Positions 23,758-32,661 of a stretch of 64,000 bases of DNA are shown piece by piece. The notes beneath the pieces were generated by a model. It did no database searches and had not been told where the DNA came from. It worked only from the letters and a program-made list of their open reading frames with translations. Every line of letters begins with the position of its first letter. Position 1 is the stretch's first letter. Where the stretch lies: assembly GCF_003369795.1 (NCBI RefSeq), contig NZ_CP026730.1:5757001-5821000 (forward strand), read 5' to 3'. This DNA comes from Streptomyces sp. CB09001. Lineage in GTDB: Bacteria > Actinomycetota > Actinomycetes > Streptomycetales > Streptomycetaceae. The translations under genes and the position numbers were made by a program.

Positions 23758-24309
23758 TCAACGGGAGCGGTCCCGCTCGGGGCGGCGCACCACCATGGTC
23801 CGCATCCGGGTGGTCAGCGCGGTGGCGGCGGCCGTGAGGAAGACGAAGCTGTACGTGATCTGCAGCATGGTCACGACCCGCGCGGCCTGGCCCCGCGGGG
23901 TGATGTCCCCGTACCCGACGGTGGCGAGCGTCACCACGGTGAAGTACAGCGCGTCGATCCGGGTCCGGAGTCCGTGGAACTCGCCCGGCGACTTGGCCAG
24001 GGAGTAGTACGCAGCCGAGAAGACGTGCACCGACAGGACGATCAGCAGCGAGATGACCACCCCGGGCCGGCTGTCCGGACGGTCCAGGAGAACGTGCCGG
24101 ATCTGCCGCAGCAGCAGTACCGCCACGACGGTCAGCAGCACGGTGAACAGTGCCCAGCTCAGCACGGGCCGCTCGGGGCCCAGGTTGTCGAGGGGGAGCA
24201 GGAAGTAGGCCACGACCACGGCGAGGGCGGCCCCGGTCCGCAGGAGCCAGGGCCGGACGGCGCCCCAGCCGGTACGGGGGCGCGGACGCGCGGTCCGGCC
24301 GCCCCTCAC
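23758..24309 (-). CDS. Potassium channel family protein
   Basis: A 183-residue membrane protein with about four helices. The pore loop ALYFTVVTLATVGYGDITPR contains the K+ selectivity filter TVGYGD, and the last helix follows directly. No RCK or cyclic-nucleotide domain is present. The GTG start overlaps the stop of the chloride channel gene, so cation and anion channels are made from one message. Passive K+ flux to balance chloride movement is a plausible joint role (inference). Confidence 0.9.
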   Translation of the reverse strand: MRGGRTARPRPRTGWGAVRPWLLRTGAALAVVVAYFLLPLDNLGPERPVLSWALFTVLLTVVAVLLLRQIRHVLLDRPDSRPGVVISLLIVLSVHVFSAAYYSLAKSPGEFHGLRTRIDALYFTVVTLATVGYGDITPRGQAARVVTMLQITYSFVFLTAAATALTTRMRTMVVRRPERDRSR

Positions 24310-25661
24310 CGTGCCGCCCCCGTCTCCGGCGCGGGGGGTGTCCCGCCCGCCTCCTGCCGGGGCCTGCGCACCAGCTGGGCGACGACGAAGGAGACGACCG
24401 AGGCCATCACGATCAGTGGCATCTGTTCGTGGGAGTCCCGGCCCATCAGCAGCACCGCCAGGACCGAGCTGGCCAGCGGCAGCCCCGTCACCGCGGCCGC
24501 CGCGGCGGCGATGCCGAGGGCGAGGGCCGGGGTGGCACCGAAGCCGGGCAGCCCGGAGCAGGCCAGCGCCGTCGCCGCGCCCAGCAGCACGGACGGGAAG
24601 ATCGGGCCGCCGCGCAGCGCGCCCAGCGCGATGCCCCAGGCCAGCCCCTTGCACGCGACCAGCGCCACGAGCGCCCCCACGGACCAGGCGTGCGGGTGCG
24701 CGGCGAGCTGGGCGAGGGTGGCCTGGCCGGAGAGCGCCGCCTCGGCCGGGGAGCGGCCGGTGATCAGCGCGTAGGCGGCGACGCAGACGCCGACCGCCGT
24801 GGCGCAGGCGACGGTGCGCACGGCCGTGTGCCGCCGGGTCCAGGTGACCGTGCGGCGGCCCAGCCCGCGGGCGAGCGTGATCAGTACGGCGATCAGCGCG
24901 GCGGTGGGCAGGCCCCACAGGAAGTCACCCGCGTCCGGACCGGCCTGCGGCGGCAGGTCCGGCAGGGCCAGCGCGCCGATGTGGAGCCCCGTCCACTGCC
25001 CGAAGCCGGTGAAGACCAGGGCGCCGGTCGCGCTGGCCAGCAGACACGGCAGCAGCAGGGCGACCAACTGGGTGCCGGCCAGCCCCGCCCCCTCGATGAG
25101 CAGGACCGCCGCCGCGATCGGGCCGCCGAGGATGGTGGAGATCGCGGCGGTGGACCCGGCCGTGGCGAGGATCGCGCTCGCCCGCTGGTCGCCGCCCGCG
25201 CCCGCCCGCCGCACCGCCAGCAGGGCGAGCCCGCTGCCGACGGCCATGAGCGGGGCCTCGGGACCCAGCACCACGCCGAGCGGCAGCGTGGCCAGCGCGG
25301 CCAGCACCGCGCCGGGCAGCGCCCGCGGGCCGACGGGTGCGCCGCCCAGGCCGTTCACCGGCAGATGACCGCCGCCGCCCGGCATCCGGGTCACGATCGG
25401 CGCCAGGACCAGCCCGGCGAGCACCAGCGCGGGCAACGGCCACCACCACGGTGGGGTGTCGTATCCGGCCGCCTCGGGCAGCGAGGTCCACACCCAGTGC
25501 TGCAACTCGTGCTGGAACCCGACGAAGAAGAAGCAGGCCAGCGCGACGGGCACCCCCAGCAGCACGCACAGCAGCAACAGCCGCCGGTAGCCGGGGCTGA
25601 GCAGGGTCTGCCGCAGGGACCGCTCCGCCCGGTCCGGGACGGCGTTCGCCGGCGCGGTCAC
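24306..25661 (-). CDS. ClC-family chloride channel/antiporter
   Basis: A 451-residue ClC protein. The GxEGP-equivalent is GPEAPLM (normally GREGP), the later motif GGPIFPSVLLGA is the conserved G-x-F-x-P filter region, and TVAGSTAAISTILGGPIAAA-like helices surround them. No CBS domains are attached. The start is uncertain: a good GAAGGAGGG sequence near 25710 is not followed by an in-frame start, so I chose the GTG at 25661. It leads the two-gene unit with the K+ channel. Confidence 0.88.
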   Translation of the reverse strand: MTAPANAVPDRAERSLRQTLLSPGYRRLLLLCVLLGVPVALACFFFVGFQHELQHWVWTSLPEAAGYDTPPWWWPLPALVLAGLVLAPIVTRMPGGGGHLPVNGLGGAPVGPRALPGAVLAALATLPLGVVLGPEAPLMAVGSGLALLAVRRAGAGGDQRASAILATAGSTAAISTILGGPIAAAVLLIEGAGLAGTQLVALLLPCLLASATGALVFTGFGQWTGLHIGALALPDLPPQAGPDAGDFLWGLPTAALIAVLITLARGLGRRTVTWTRRHTAVRTVACATAVGVCVAAYALITGRSPAEAALSGQATLAQLAAHPHAWSVGALVALVACKGLAWGIALGALRGGPIFPSVLLGAATALACSGLPGFGATPALALGIAAAAAAVTGLPLASSVLAVLLMGRDSHEQMPLIVMASVVSFVVAQLVRRPRQEAGGTPPAPETGAAR

Positions 25662-25941
25662 GGAACCCGTCCGCGCGGGCCCCGCCGGAGCAGCGGCCGA
25701 CTCGTCACACGCCCTCCTTCTTCCCGCCCCGCGGTCCGTCGGTGACCGGGGCCGCGGGTGCCGCTCAGTTAACGCGAGGCCCGGGCCGCCCGCATGCGCA
25801 CGCCCGGCGCGCGGTTCACCCGTCCGGCGGACCCGCCTGGCCGGGGAGCCCGCCCGCCCGCAGGCTCTAAACGACCTGTCGGTGCCGTCGGGCTCCGGCG
25901 GGCAGCTGCCCCGTACGGGGGACACAGAAAGGACTCCGCTC

Positions 25942-26409
25942 ATGAGCCAGCACGCCGAACCCTCTCCCGGCCGGCCGTCCCACGGCGGCGACGCCTCCTG
26001 GGCCCAGCGCTCGGGCGACCGAACCAGCGGCTGGGTGACCGGCGGTGTCGTCTTCGCGGGCGTACTGCTGCTGCTGAACGGCGCGCTCGCCGTCCTCCAG
26101 GGCATCGCGGCCATCGCCGAGGACGACGTGTACGCCCGTATCGGCACCTATGTCTACGAGATGAGCCTGACCGGCTGGGGGATCGTCCACGTCATCCTGG
26201 GCGCCCTCGTGTTCGTCACCGGGTTCGGTCTGCTCAAGGACATGGCCTGGGCGCGGGTGGCGGGTATCGTCCTCGCCTCGCTGAGCCTGATCGCCCAGTT
26301 CCTGTTCCTGCCGTACGCGCCCGTCTGGTCCGTGATCATGATGGCGATCGACGTGTTCGTGATCTGGGCCCTGGCGAGCCGTCACGACAGCTCGTCGGCC
26401 CGGGCCTGA
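25942..26409 (+). CDS. DUF7144-type four-helix membrane protein
   Basis: A 155-residue protein widespread in Streptomyces. A hydrophilic N-terminus of about 30 residues precedes four helices. Conserved phrases include GGVVFAGVLLLLNGALAVLQ and FLPYAPVWSVIMMAIDVFVI. The function is unknown. GAAAGGA precedes the ATG at 25942. A strong hairpin follows the gene. Confidence 0.85.
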   Translation: MSQHAEPSPGRPSHGGDASWAQRSGDRTSGWVTGGVVFAGVLLLLNGALAVLQGIAAIAEDDVYARIGTYVYEMSLTGWGIVHVILGALVFVTGFGLLKDMAWARVAGIVLASLSLIAQFLFLPYAPVWSVIMMAIDVFVIWALASRHDSSSARA

Positions 26410-26426
26410 CACGCCACGCCCAGGAC

Positions 26427-26462
26427 GGACGGTCACCACCGCGCCCGCGGTGGTGACCGTCC
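26427..26462. terminator. Strong bidirectional hairpin terminator
   Basis: GGACGGTCACCACCGC (26427-26442) pairs perfectly with 26447-26462 across a 4-base loop, between the DUF7144 gene and the convergent oxidoreductase. Confidence 0.8.
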
Positions 26463-26476
26463 GCCGGTGTCCGGGC

Positions 26477-29400
26477 TCAGTGCCGGCGCAGGTTCCTGGC
26501 CAGCGTCGTCGCCGCCACCGCCGTGCCCATGGCGGCGGCCGCCGTGGCCGCGAGGGCCAGGGCCCGGGCCCGCGGACCGGGGGCGGACGGACGTGCGCCC
26601 GGCGCGGTGCCGTACGCGCTGCCCGGGGTCCCCGGGCCGGCCGCGGGGCCCGGCGGCAGGGCCGAGGCCAGCAGCTCCGCCAGGTGCACGCCCTCGTGGC
26701 CGCCGCTGTCGAACTCGTGGATCTGGGTGCGGCAGCTGAACCCGTCGGCGAGGACGACGGTCGACTCGTCCTCCTCCCGCAGCCGCGGCAGCAGCACCCG
26801 CTCCGCGCACGCCTCGCTGACGTCCAGGTGACCGCGCTCGAAGCCGAAGTTGCCGGCCAGGCCGCAGCAGCCGGAGTCCAGGCGTTCCGCGTCCACCCCG
26901 GCCCGGCGCAGCAGCTCCTGGTCGGCCTCCCAGCCCAGAACCGCGTGCTGGTGGCAGTGCACCTGGGCCAGCGCACGCGCGGACCGGTCGGGGACCCGCG
27001 GCGGCTCGTAGCCGGGGGAGTGCCCGGTGAGCAGCTCCGACAGCGTCACCGTCCGCTCGGCCAGCCGCAGCACGTCCTGGTCGCCGGGGAACAGCTCGGC
27101 CGCGTCGGCCCGGAACACGGCCGCGCAGCTCGGCTCCAGTGCCACGACCAGGCCGCCCGCCCGCACATGGTCGGCCAGACCGCGCACGGTGCGGGTGAGC
27201 ACCTTCTCCGCCGTGCCCAGCTGACCTGTGGAGATCCAGGTCAGCCCGCAGCACAGCGGCTCGTGCGGCAACTCCACCCGCCAGCCGGCCTGTTCGAGGA
27301 CCCGTACCGCCGCCCGGCCGATGTGCGGGTGGAAGTGGTTGGTGAAGGTGTCCGGCCACAGCAGCACGGACCCGCGGTGCCCGTCGCCCTCCGGCTCGTG
27401 CTCCGCGAACCACTGCTCGAAGGTGCGCTCCGCGAACAGCGGCACCTCCCGGTCCGCCACCCCCGCCACCAGCACCGCCGCCTTCGACAGCAGCGGGGCG
27501 TGCGTGAGCGCGTTGACGACCGGGCCCAGCCGGGTCCGGCCCACCACCTGGGCGAGCGCCGGCAGCCAGCCCATCGACCAGTCCGAGCGCGGCCTGCGCC
27601 ACGGCCGCCCCGCGTAGTGGTGCGACAGGAACTCCGCCTTGTACGTGGCCATGTCCACGTCCGCCGGACAGTCCTTCTTGCACCCCTTGCAGGCCAGGCA
27701 CAGATCGAGGGCGTCCTTCACGGCCTCCGAACGCCAGCCGTCCCGGATCGCGCCGTCCCCGTGCCCGTCGAGCATCTCGAACAGCAGCCGGGCCCGGCCC
27801 CGTGTCGAGTGCTCCTCCTCGCGGGTCACCTGGTACGACGGGCACATCACGGTGCCGTCGCTGGTGTGCTGCCGGCACTTCCCCACCCCGACGCAGCGGT
27901 TGGCGGCCTGGGAGAACGAACCCCCGTCGTGCGGGAAACGGAAGTGCAGGTCGCGGGGCTCGAACGGGGCCCAGTCACCGCCGAGCCGCAGATTCTCGTC
28001 CAGCCCGTACGGCGCCACGACCTTCCCCGGGTTCATCCGGTCCAGCGGGTCGAACACGGCCTTCAGCCGCCCGAACGCCTCCACGAGCCGGTCCCCGAAC
28101 ATCCGCCCCAGCAGCTCGCCCCGGCTCTGCCCGTCCCCGTGCTCGCCGGACAGCGAGCCGCCGAACTCGACGACGAGATCGGCGGCCCGCTCCATGAACC
28201 GCCGGTACGCCGCCACCCCGTCCGCGGTGTACAGGTCGAACGGGATCCGGGTGTGCACGCAGCCCTGCCCGAAGTGGCCGTACAGGCTCGGGCCGGTGTC
28301 GCTCAGGTACCCGAACTCCTCGAACAGCGCCCGCAGTCGGCGCAGGTAGTCGCCCAGCCTCTCGGGAGCGACCGCCGAGTCCTCCCAGCCCTCGAAGGTG
28401 TCCGGCTTGCCCGGGATGTGTGCGGTGGCGCCGAGCCCGGCCTCGCGGACCTGCCACAGGTCCTCCTCGTGCGACGGATCGTCCAGGAACGCGCAGTCGG
28501 CGTCGCCTTCGGAGCGGTGCACGGCCTCCAGCAGCCGGTGCGCCCGCGCGTCCGCCTCCTCCACGGTGTCCCCGCCGAACTGCACCATCAGGTAGGCGTT
28601 GCCCTCGGGCATCTCGGCCAGCGCCTCGGGGTTCAGGTGCTTGATCCGCTCGTCGCGGACCAGCCGGGCGTCGACGCCCTCCAGGGCGATCGGCTCGTGC
28701 GGCAGGATGCCGGGCACCGCGTCGGCGGCCTTGTCGATGCTGTCGAACCCGAGCACGAGCAGGGAGCGTTCCTTCACCACCGGCACCAGCTCCAGCTCCG
28801 CCCGCACCACCGTGACCAGCGTCGACTCGCTGCCCACCAGCAGCCCCGCCACGTCGAAGCCGAACTCCGGCAGCAGCGAGTCCAGGTTGTAGCCGGAGAC
28901 CCGGCGCGGAACGTCCGGGAACCGGCGGCGGATCTCGTCCCCGTAGGTGTCGCGCAGCGCCCGCAGCCGCCGGTAGACGGTCGCCCGCAGATCGCCCTGC
29001 CGTTCGATCTCGGCGTACTCCTCGTCGTCCGTCTCCCCGCACCAGAAGCGGGTGCCGTCGTACAGCAGCACCTCCAGGCGGGCGATGTTGTCCACGACCT
29101 TGCCGTGCGCCTGCGCGGTCGCACCGCAGGAGTTGTTGCCGATCATGCCGCCGAGGGTGCAGTTGGCGTGGGTGGCCGGCTCGGGCCCGTAGCGCAGGCC
29201 GTACGGCGCGAGTTGCCGGTTCAGGTCGTCGAGCACGATCCCGGGCTGGACGACGCAGGTACGGGCGCCGGGGTCCACCGACTCCACCCGGGTGCAGTAC
29301 TTCGACCAGTCGAGGACCACGCCCGCGTTGGTGCACTGCCCGGCCAGGCTGGTCCCGCCACCGCGCGAGAGCACGGGCGCGCCGAACTCCCGGGCCACGG

Positions 29401-29620
29401 CCACCGCCTCCACCCCGGCCTCCGGGGTACGCGGGACGACCACGCCGAGGGGGGTCTGCCGGAAGTTCGACGCGTCCGTGGAGTAGGCGGCCCGGCTCCC
29501 GGCGTCGAAGCGGACCTCACCGTCCACCCGCTCGCGCAGGGCGTCCCGGAGGGCGGCGGTGTCGACCTTCGGCGGTGCCCCCTCGCGCGTGACGGGCTCG
29601 GGCAGGTCCAGCGCACCCAT
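26477..29620 (-). CDS. Fused FAD-linked oxidase / Fe-S oxidoreductase (D-lactate-dehydrogenase type)
   Basis: A 1047-residue protein joining two functions. The N-terminal half is a vanillyl-alcohol-oxidase-type FAD domain (PVLSRGGGTSLAGQCTNAGV, THANCTLGGMIGNNSCG) like GlcD or D-lactate dehydrogenase. The middle has ferredoxin-like cysteine clusters, CVGVGKCR and CLACKGCKKDCPADVDMATYK. The C-terminal part has two CCG domains (EPLCCGLTW and SGCCGLAGNFG), as in GlpC or HdrB. A short low-complexity tail and a final helix may tether it. The likely job is oxidising a 2-hydroxy acid and passing electrons to the respiratory chain; the substrate is unknown. AAGGAG precedes the ATG at 29620. Confidence 0.92.
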   Translation of the reverse strand: MGALDLPEPVTREGAPPKVDTAALRDALRERVDGEVRFDAGSRAAYSTDASNFRQTPLGVVVPRTPEAGVEAVAVAREFGAPVLSRGGGTSLAGQCTNAGVVLDWSKYCTRVESVDPGARTCVVQPGIVLDDLNRQLAPYGLRYGPEPATHANCTLGGMIGNNSCGATAQAHGKVVDNIARLEVLLYDGTRFWCGETDDEEYAEIERQGDLRATVYRRLRALRDTYGDEIRRRFPDVPRRVSGYNLDSLLPEFGFDVAGLLVGSESTLVTVVRAELELVPVVKERSLLVLGFDSIDKAADAVPGILPHEPIALEGVDARLVRDERIKHLNPEALAEMPEGNAYLMVQFGGDTVEEADARAHRLLEAVHRSEGDADCAFLDDPSHEEDLWQVREAGLGATAHIPGKPDTFEGWEDSAVAPERLGDYLRRLRALFEEFGYLSDTGPSLYGHFGQGCVHTRIPFDLYTADGVAAYRRFMERAADLVVEFGGSLSGEHGDGQSRGELLGRMFGDRLVEAFGRLKAVFDPLDRMNPGKVVAPYGLDENLRLGGDWAPFEPRDLHFRFPHDGGSFSQAANRCVGVGKCRQHTSDGTVMCPSYQVTREEEHSTRGRARLLFEMLDGHGDGAIRDGWRSEAVKDALDLCLACKGCKKDCPADVDMATYKAEFLSHHYAGRPWRRPRSDWSMGWLPALAQVVGRTRLGPVVNALTHAPLLSKAAVLVAGVADREVPLFAERTFEQWFAEHEPEGDGHRGSVLLWPDTFTNHFHPHIGRAAVRVLEQAGWRVELPHEPLCCGLTWISTGQLGTAEKVLTRTVRGLADHVRAGGLVVALEPSCAAVFRADAAELFPGDQDVLRLAERTVTLSELLTGHSPGYEPPRVPDRSARALAQVHCHQHAVLGWEADQELLRRAGVDAERLDSGCCGLAGNFGFERGHLDVSEACAERVLLPRLREEDESTVVLADGFSCRTQIHEFDSGGHEGVHLAELLASALPPGPAAGPGTPGSAYGTAPGARPSAPGPRARALALAATAAAAMGTAVAATTLARNLRRH

Positions 29621-29842
29621 GGGCACTCCTTCGTGTGACGGCGTACGTCCGTCCGCGCGGCGGCGGCTCCGGCGCGCGGGCTCCCGCTCGGGCGCGACGG
29701 CTGTCGCTGAGTACCCGGCCCGGCACCGGACAATCACCGCACACGGAGCGTCGTCAACCGTGTCGCTGTTGGGCCGAACGGGTGACTTGGCGTAAGAATT
29801 GGCTGGTGCAGGCAATGAAGGCGAGTGAAATCGGGGGAGCCG

Positions 29843-30235
29843 GTGAACAGCCACGACGTCACCGATGAACAGTGGGAAGGGCTCGCCCAGGTAGTTCCGC
29901 TGCGTGGGCGCGACGCCTGGCCGTCCGCGGTCGGTCACCGGGCGATGCCGGAGGCGGAGACGGAGCGGCGCCGCCGTTTCGTCGTCCTGAGGGTCAACGT
30001 GTTCGCGGACGCCCGCGAGGTCGCCGAGATCCTGATGGCGGGGATCCCGGTGCTCCTGGACCTGACCAGCGCCGAGGGCGAGGTCGCCAAGCGGGTCCTG
30101 GACTTCAGCACCGGCGTCGTCTTCGGCCTGGCCAGCGGGATGCACCGGGTGGACCGCAACGTCTTCCTGCTGACCCCGGCGGGCACCGAGGTGAACGGGC
30201 TGATGGAGAGTGCGGTGGGGGTCCCGGGAGTGTGA
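29843..30235 (+). CDS. sflB: SepF-like cell-division protein SflB
   Basis: A 130-residue SepF-family protein. The core, FVVLRVNVFADAREVAEILMAGIPVLLDLTSAE followed by VAKRVLDFSTGVVFGLASGMHRVDRNVFLLTP, is the SepF fold that polymerises and contacts FtsZ. It lacks the long acidic linker of true SepF. Streptomyces has SepF plus the paralogues SflA and SflB; sequence and surrounding genes fit SflB, which affects FtsZ/DivIVA placement in S. coelicolor (recalled knowledge). I chose the GTG at 29843 after GGGGGAG over the GTG at 29825. It is divergent from the flavoprotein. Confidence 0.88.
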   Translation: MNSHDVTDEQWEGLAQVVPLRGRDAWPSAVGHRAMPEAETERRRRFVVLRVNVFADAREVAEILMAGIPVLLDLTSAEGEVAKRVLDFSTGVVFGLASGMHRVDRNVFLLTPAGTEVNGLMESAVGVPGV

Positions 30236-30325
30236 CGGTCCGGCCCTGGGCGGCCGGTCCCCCGATCGTAGGAAAGCCGTCCGGGCAAAACGGTTCGCCG
30301 TCCGGCGGAGTCCTACGGTCCGCAT

Positions 30326-31543
30326 ATGGCAGCGTCACCTGCGTTCTCCGCGTCACCTGCGTCGCCCGACTCGTCCGCGTCCGTCGTGCCGCTTCCCGGG
30401 CGGCCCCGCGTCACCCAGCTGCGACTGTCCGCCTTCGCCGGGCACCGGGGCGCCGTGCTGCGGCTCGGGCCGCTCACCGTGCTCGCCGGGCCCAGCGGCA
30501 GCGGCAAGACCAGTGCGCTCAGGGCGTACGACGCCCTGGCCCGGCTCGGCGGCGGCGCGGAACTCGGCGCGGTGTTCCCGGACCCGGGCGCCTGCGTGCC
30601 CGAGCGGGCCCGGCCCGACGCGCAGCACCGCCGGGGCTTTCGCATCGGCTGCACGGCCGACGGGGCCGAGGGGCCGGTGCACCTGGACGTCGCCGTGCAG
30701 GCCGAGCCCGAACTGCGCATCGTGGGGGAGCGGCTGACGGCGGACGGCGTCGTGCTGCTCGAAACGGCCCTGCGCGACCCCGGCCGCCGTGCCGTGCAGG
30801 CGGCCTGGCACACGGCAGGGTCGGCGCCCGTGACCCGCGCCCCGCTGCCCGACGACCGGCTCGGCACCCCCCTGCTGCCGCTGCGGGTGGCCGGCAAGAC
30901 GGACGGGCAGCGCAGGGTGCTCGCGGCGGCCGAACAGATGGTGGTCGCGCTGCGCTCCGTCTTCTCCTGCGATCCGCGGCCGGGCCGGATGCGGGAGCCC
31001 GTACCCACCGGCTCGGGGCGCCTGCTCGGCGGCTGCGACAACCTCGCCGACGTGCTGTGGCGCACCCGCGCCGAGTGCGGCCGGCGGCACGCGCAGTTCG
31101 TCGCGGCGGTACGAGCCGGATGCGCTGGCCCCGTCGAGGACGTCCTGGCCGAACCGGCCCTCGGGGGTGTGGTCCGCGCGCTCCTCGACCGGGGCGACGG
31201 CGTCCGCACCGGTCTCGGCCGGCTCGGCTACGGGGAGCTGCGCTATCTCGCCCTCGCCCTGGTGCTGTTCACCGGCCCCGGTGTGCTGGAGGTCGACCCG
31301 GCCGGCGAGGTGCCCGCCGCGCTGCAGACGCTCACCGTCCTCGCCGACGGCTTCGACCGCGGCCTCGACGTGCACCAGCGCGCCGGACTGCTCCGGCTGG
31401 CGGGGCGGATGTGCGACCGGGGGCACATCCGCTTCGTCGGAGCGGTCGCCGACGCGTCGTGGGCGGTCGAGGCGGTCGAGGCGGTGGGGGAGGCCGGGAA
31501 GGCAGGGGCGGGAGGTGTCACGGTGGTACACCTGAACCCGTGA
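30326..31543 (+). CDS. P-loop ATPase (AAA/SMC-like)
   Basis: A 405-residue ATP-binding protein. After a Ser/Ala/Pro-rich leader of about 25 residues come VTQLRLSAFAGHRGAVLRLG and the Walker A motif AGPSGSGKTSAL (about residues 55-62), an ABC/SMC-type start. The C-terminal half has GYGELRYLALALVLFTGPGVLEVD, which corresponds to a signature-like and Walker B region. It resembles Streptomyces ATP/GTP-binding proteins of unknown role. It overlaps the MazG-like gene by GTGA. Confidence 0.8.
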   Translation: MAASPAFSASPASPDSSASVVPLPGRPRVTQLRLSAFAGHRGAVLRLGPLTVLAGPSGSGKTSALRAYDALARLGGGAELGAVFPDPGACVPERARPDAQHRRGFRIGCTADGAEGPVHLDVAVQAEPELRIVGERLTADGVVLLETALRDPGRRAVQAAWHTAGSAPVTRAPLPDDRLGTPLLPLRVAGKTDGQRRVLAAAEQMVVALRSVFSCDPRPGRMREPVPTGSGRLLGGCDNLADVLWRTRAECGRRHAQFVAAVRAGCAGPVEDVLAEPALGGVVRALLDRGDGVRTGLGRLGYGELRYLALALVLFTGPGVLEVDPAGEVPAALQTLTVLADGFDRGLDVHQRAGLLRLAGRMCDRGHIRFVGAVADASWAVEAVEAVGEAGKAGAGGVTVVHLNP

Positions 31544-31890
31544 CCGATCATCCTCGTGACCTCGCGGCACTGCGGCGCAGGCTGGCCGAGTTCGCCGCCG
31601 CGCGCGACTGGCAGCCGTACCACACCCCCAAGAACCTGGCCGCCGCGCTGAGCGTTGAGGCCTCCGAACTCCTCGAGATCTTCCAGTGGTTGACGCCCGA
31701 GCAGTCGGCCCGCGTCATGACCGACCCGGACACCGCCCACCGGGTCCGGGACGAGGTCGCCGACGTCCTGGCGTACCTCCTGCAGTTCTGCGAGGTGCTC
31801 GGGGTCGACCCGCTGGCCGCGCTGGAGGCGAAGATCGAGCGCAACGAGTCCCGGTTCCCGGCGGGCGAGGCGGGCCGACCGGAAGGCTGA
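31540..31890 (+). CDS. MazG-like nucleotide pyrophosphohydrolase
   Basis: A 116-residue all-helical protein of the MazG/dUTPase-like superfamily. The metal-binding motif E-x-x-E ... E-x-x-D is visible in LSVEASELLEIFQWLTPEQ and RDEVADVLAYLLQF. Such enzymes hydrolyse NTPs or dNTPs to NMP and pyrophosphate, cleaning damaged nucleotides. The GTG at 31540 overlaps the ATPase stop. Confidence 0.9.
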   Translation: MTDHPRDLAALRRRLAEFAAARDWQPYHTPKNLAAALSVEASELLEIFQWLTPEQSARVMTDPDTAHRVRDEVADVLAYLLQFCEVLGVDPLAALEAKIERNESRFPAGEAGRPEG

Positions 31891-32073
31891 GCCCGGAGGA
31901 GTCAACCACTCCGCTATCACTCTCCGCAGTCAAGTTCCGGCCAGAAATCGCGATGGTGTCCGAAGATTTCCGCCTTCCTCTGGCTTTTCGTCCCACACGC
32001 CTTCACTCTGGGTAGTGAACAACGGAGTTCGGGCGGACGCGCCGCGAGCGCGTCGGACAGACGGGGGCAGCGC

Positions 32074-32544
32074 ATGGACGCTGTGCGGCTCATCGTGACG
32101 AGTGGGCGTGCCCTGGCCGCCGGCGGCGAGGTGCCGGAGGTTCTGACGGAGGTGTGGCAGGTGCAGGCACTGGCACAGGCGATCGGCAGCCGGCTGGCGG
32201 TCCACGGACCACCCGAACTGCGCGGCGAGGCCATCGGGCTGACCGAGCTGGCGGGCCGCGGCTGCGGAGTGCTGCACACTCCCGAGCTGGCCCCGGGTGA
32301 GCTGCGCGCCGCCCAGCTCACCGAACTGGGCGACGCCAGGCAGGCCCTGATGCGCCTGGGCACCCTGCTCGGCGAGACCGGCATCGCCCTCGTGGGCGTC
32401 GCCTGCGCCGCCGACGACGAGGCGACGTACTGGCAGTGCATGGAGGCCATCGACGCGGCGGACGAGTCACGGGACCGGGTCCTGGAGATGCTGCGCAAAC
32501 TGGCGGACCGTGACGCGCACTTACCCGAGCGGGAGGCGGGCTAG
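32074..32544 (+). CDS. DUF6099 protein containing a TTA (bldA-dependent) codon
   Basis: A 156-residue protein, mostly helical, that looks like the Streptomyces DUF6099 family (opening MDAVRLIVTSGRALAAGGEV, with LTEVWQVQALAQAIGS). Its function is unknown. Leu150 is encoded by TTA at 32521-32523, read only by the developmentally controlled tRNA BldA in Streptomyces, so full-length protein may appear only late in growth. GGGGGCAG lies before the ATG. The 183-bp upstream gap is comparatively AT-rich and probably holds its promoter. Confidence 0.8.
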   Translation: MDAVRLIVTSGRALAAGGEVPEVLTEVWQVQALAQAIGSRLAVHGPPELRGEAIGLTELAGRGCGVLHTPELAPGELRAAQLTELGDARQALMRLGTLLGETGIALVGVACAADDEATYWQCMEAIDAADESRDRVLEMLRKLADRDAHLPEREAG

Positions 32545-32552
32545 GGCGGTCA

Positions 32553-32612
32553 CCGCGCCCCGCGCCCCGCGCGCCGCGCCCCGCGCCCTGCGCCCTGCGC
32601 CCCGCGCGCCGC
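32553..32612. repeat. GC-only tandem repeat
   Basis: About eight imperfect copies of the 7-mer CGCGCC(C/T) in a row between the DUF6099 and oxidoreductase genes. It probably grew by slippage; no function is evident. Confidence 0.65.
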
Positions 32613-32661
32613 GACGGGAGCCTGTGCCGTACCCCCGTGCCGAGCAGGCAGGATGGAAGAC

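Noticed and set aside
26450..29638. 1062-residue open frame on the plus strand
   Set aside because: It is antisense to the fused FAD/Fe-S oxidoreductase, whose motifs are unmistakable. Long antisense frames are expected at this GC content.
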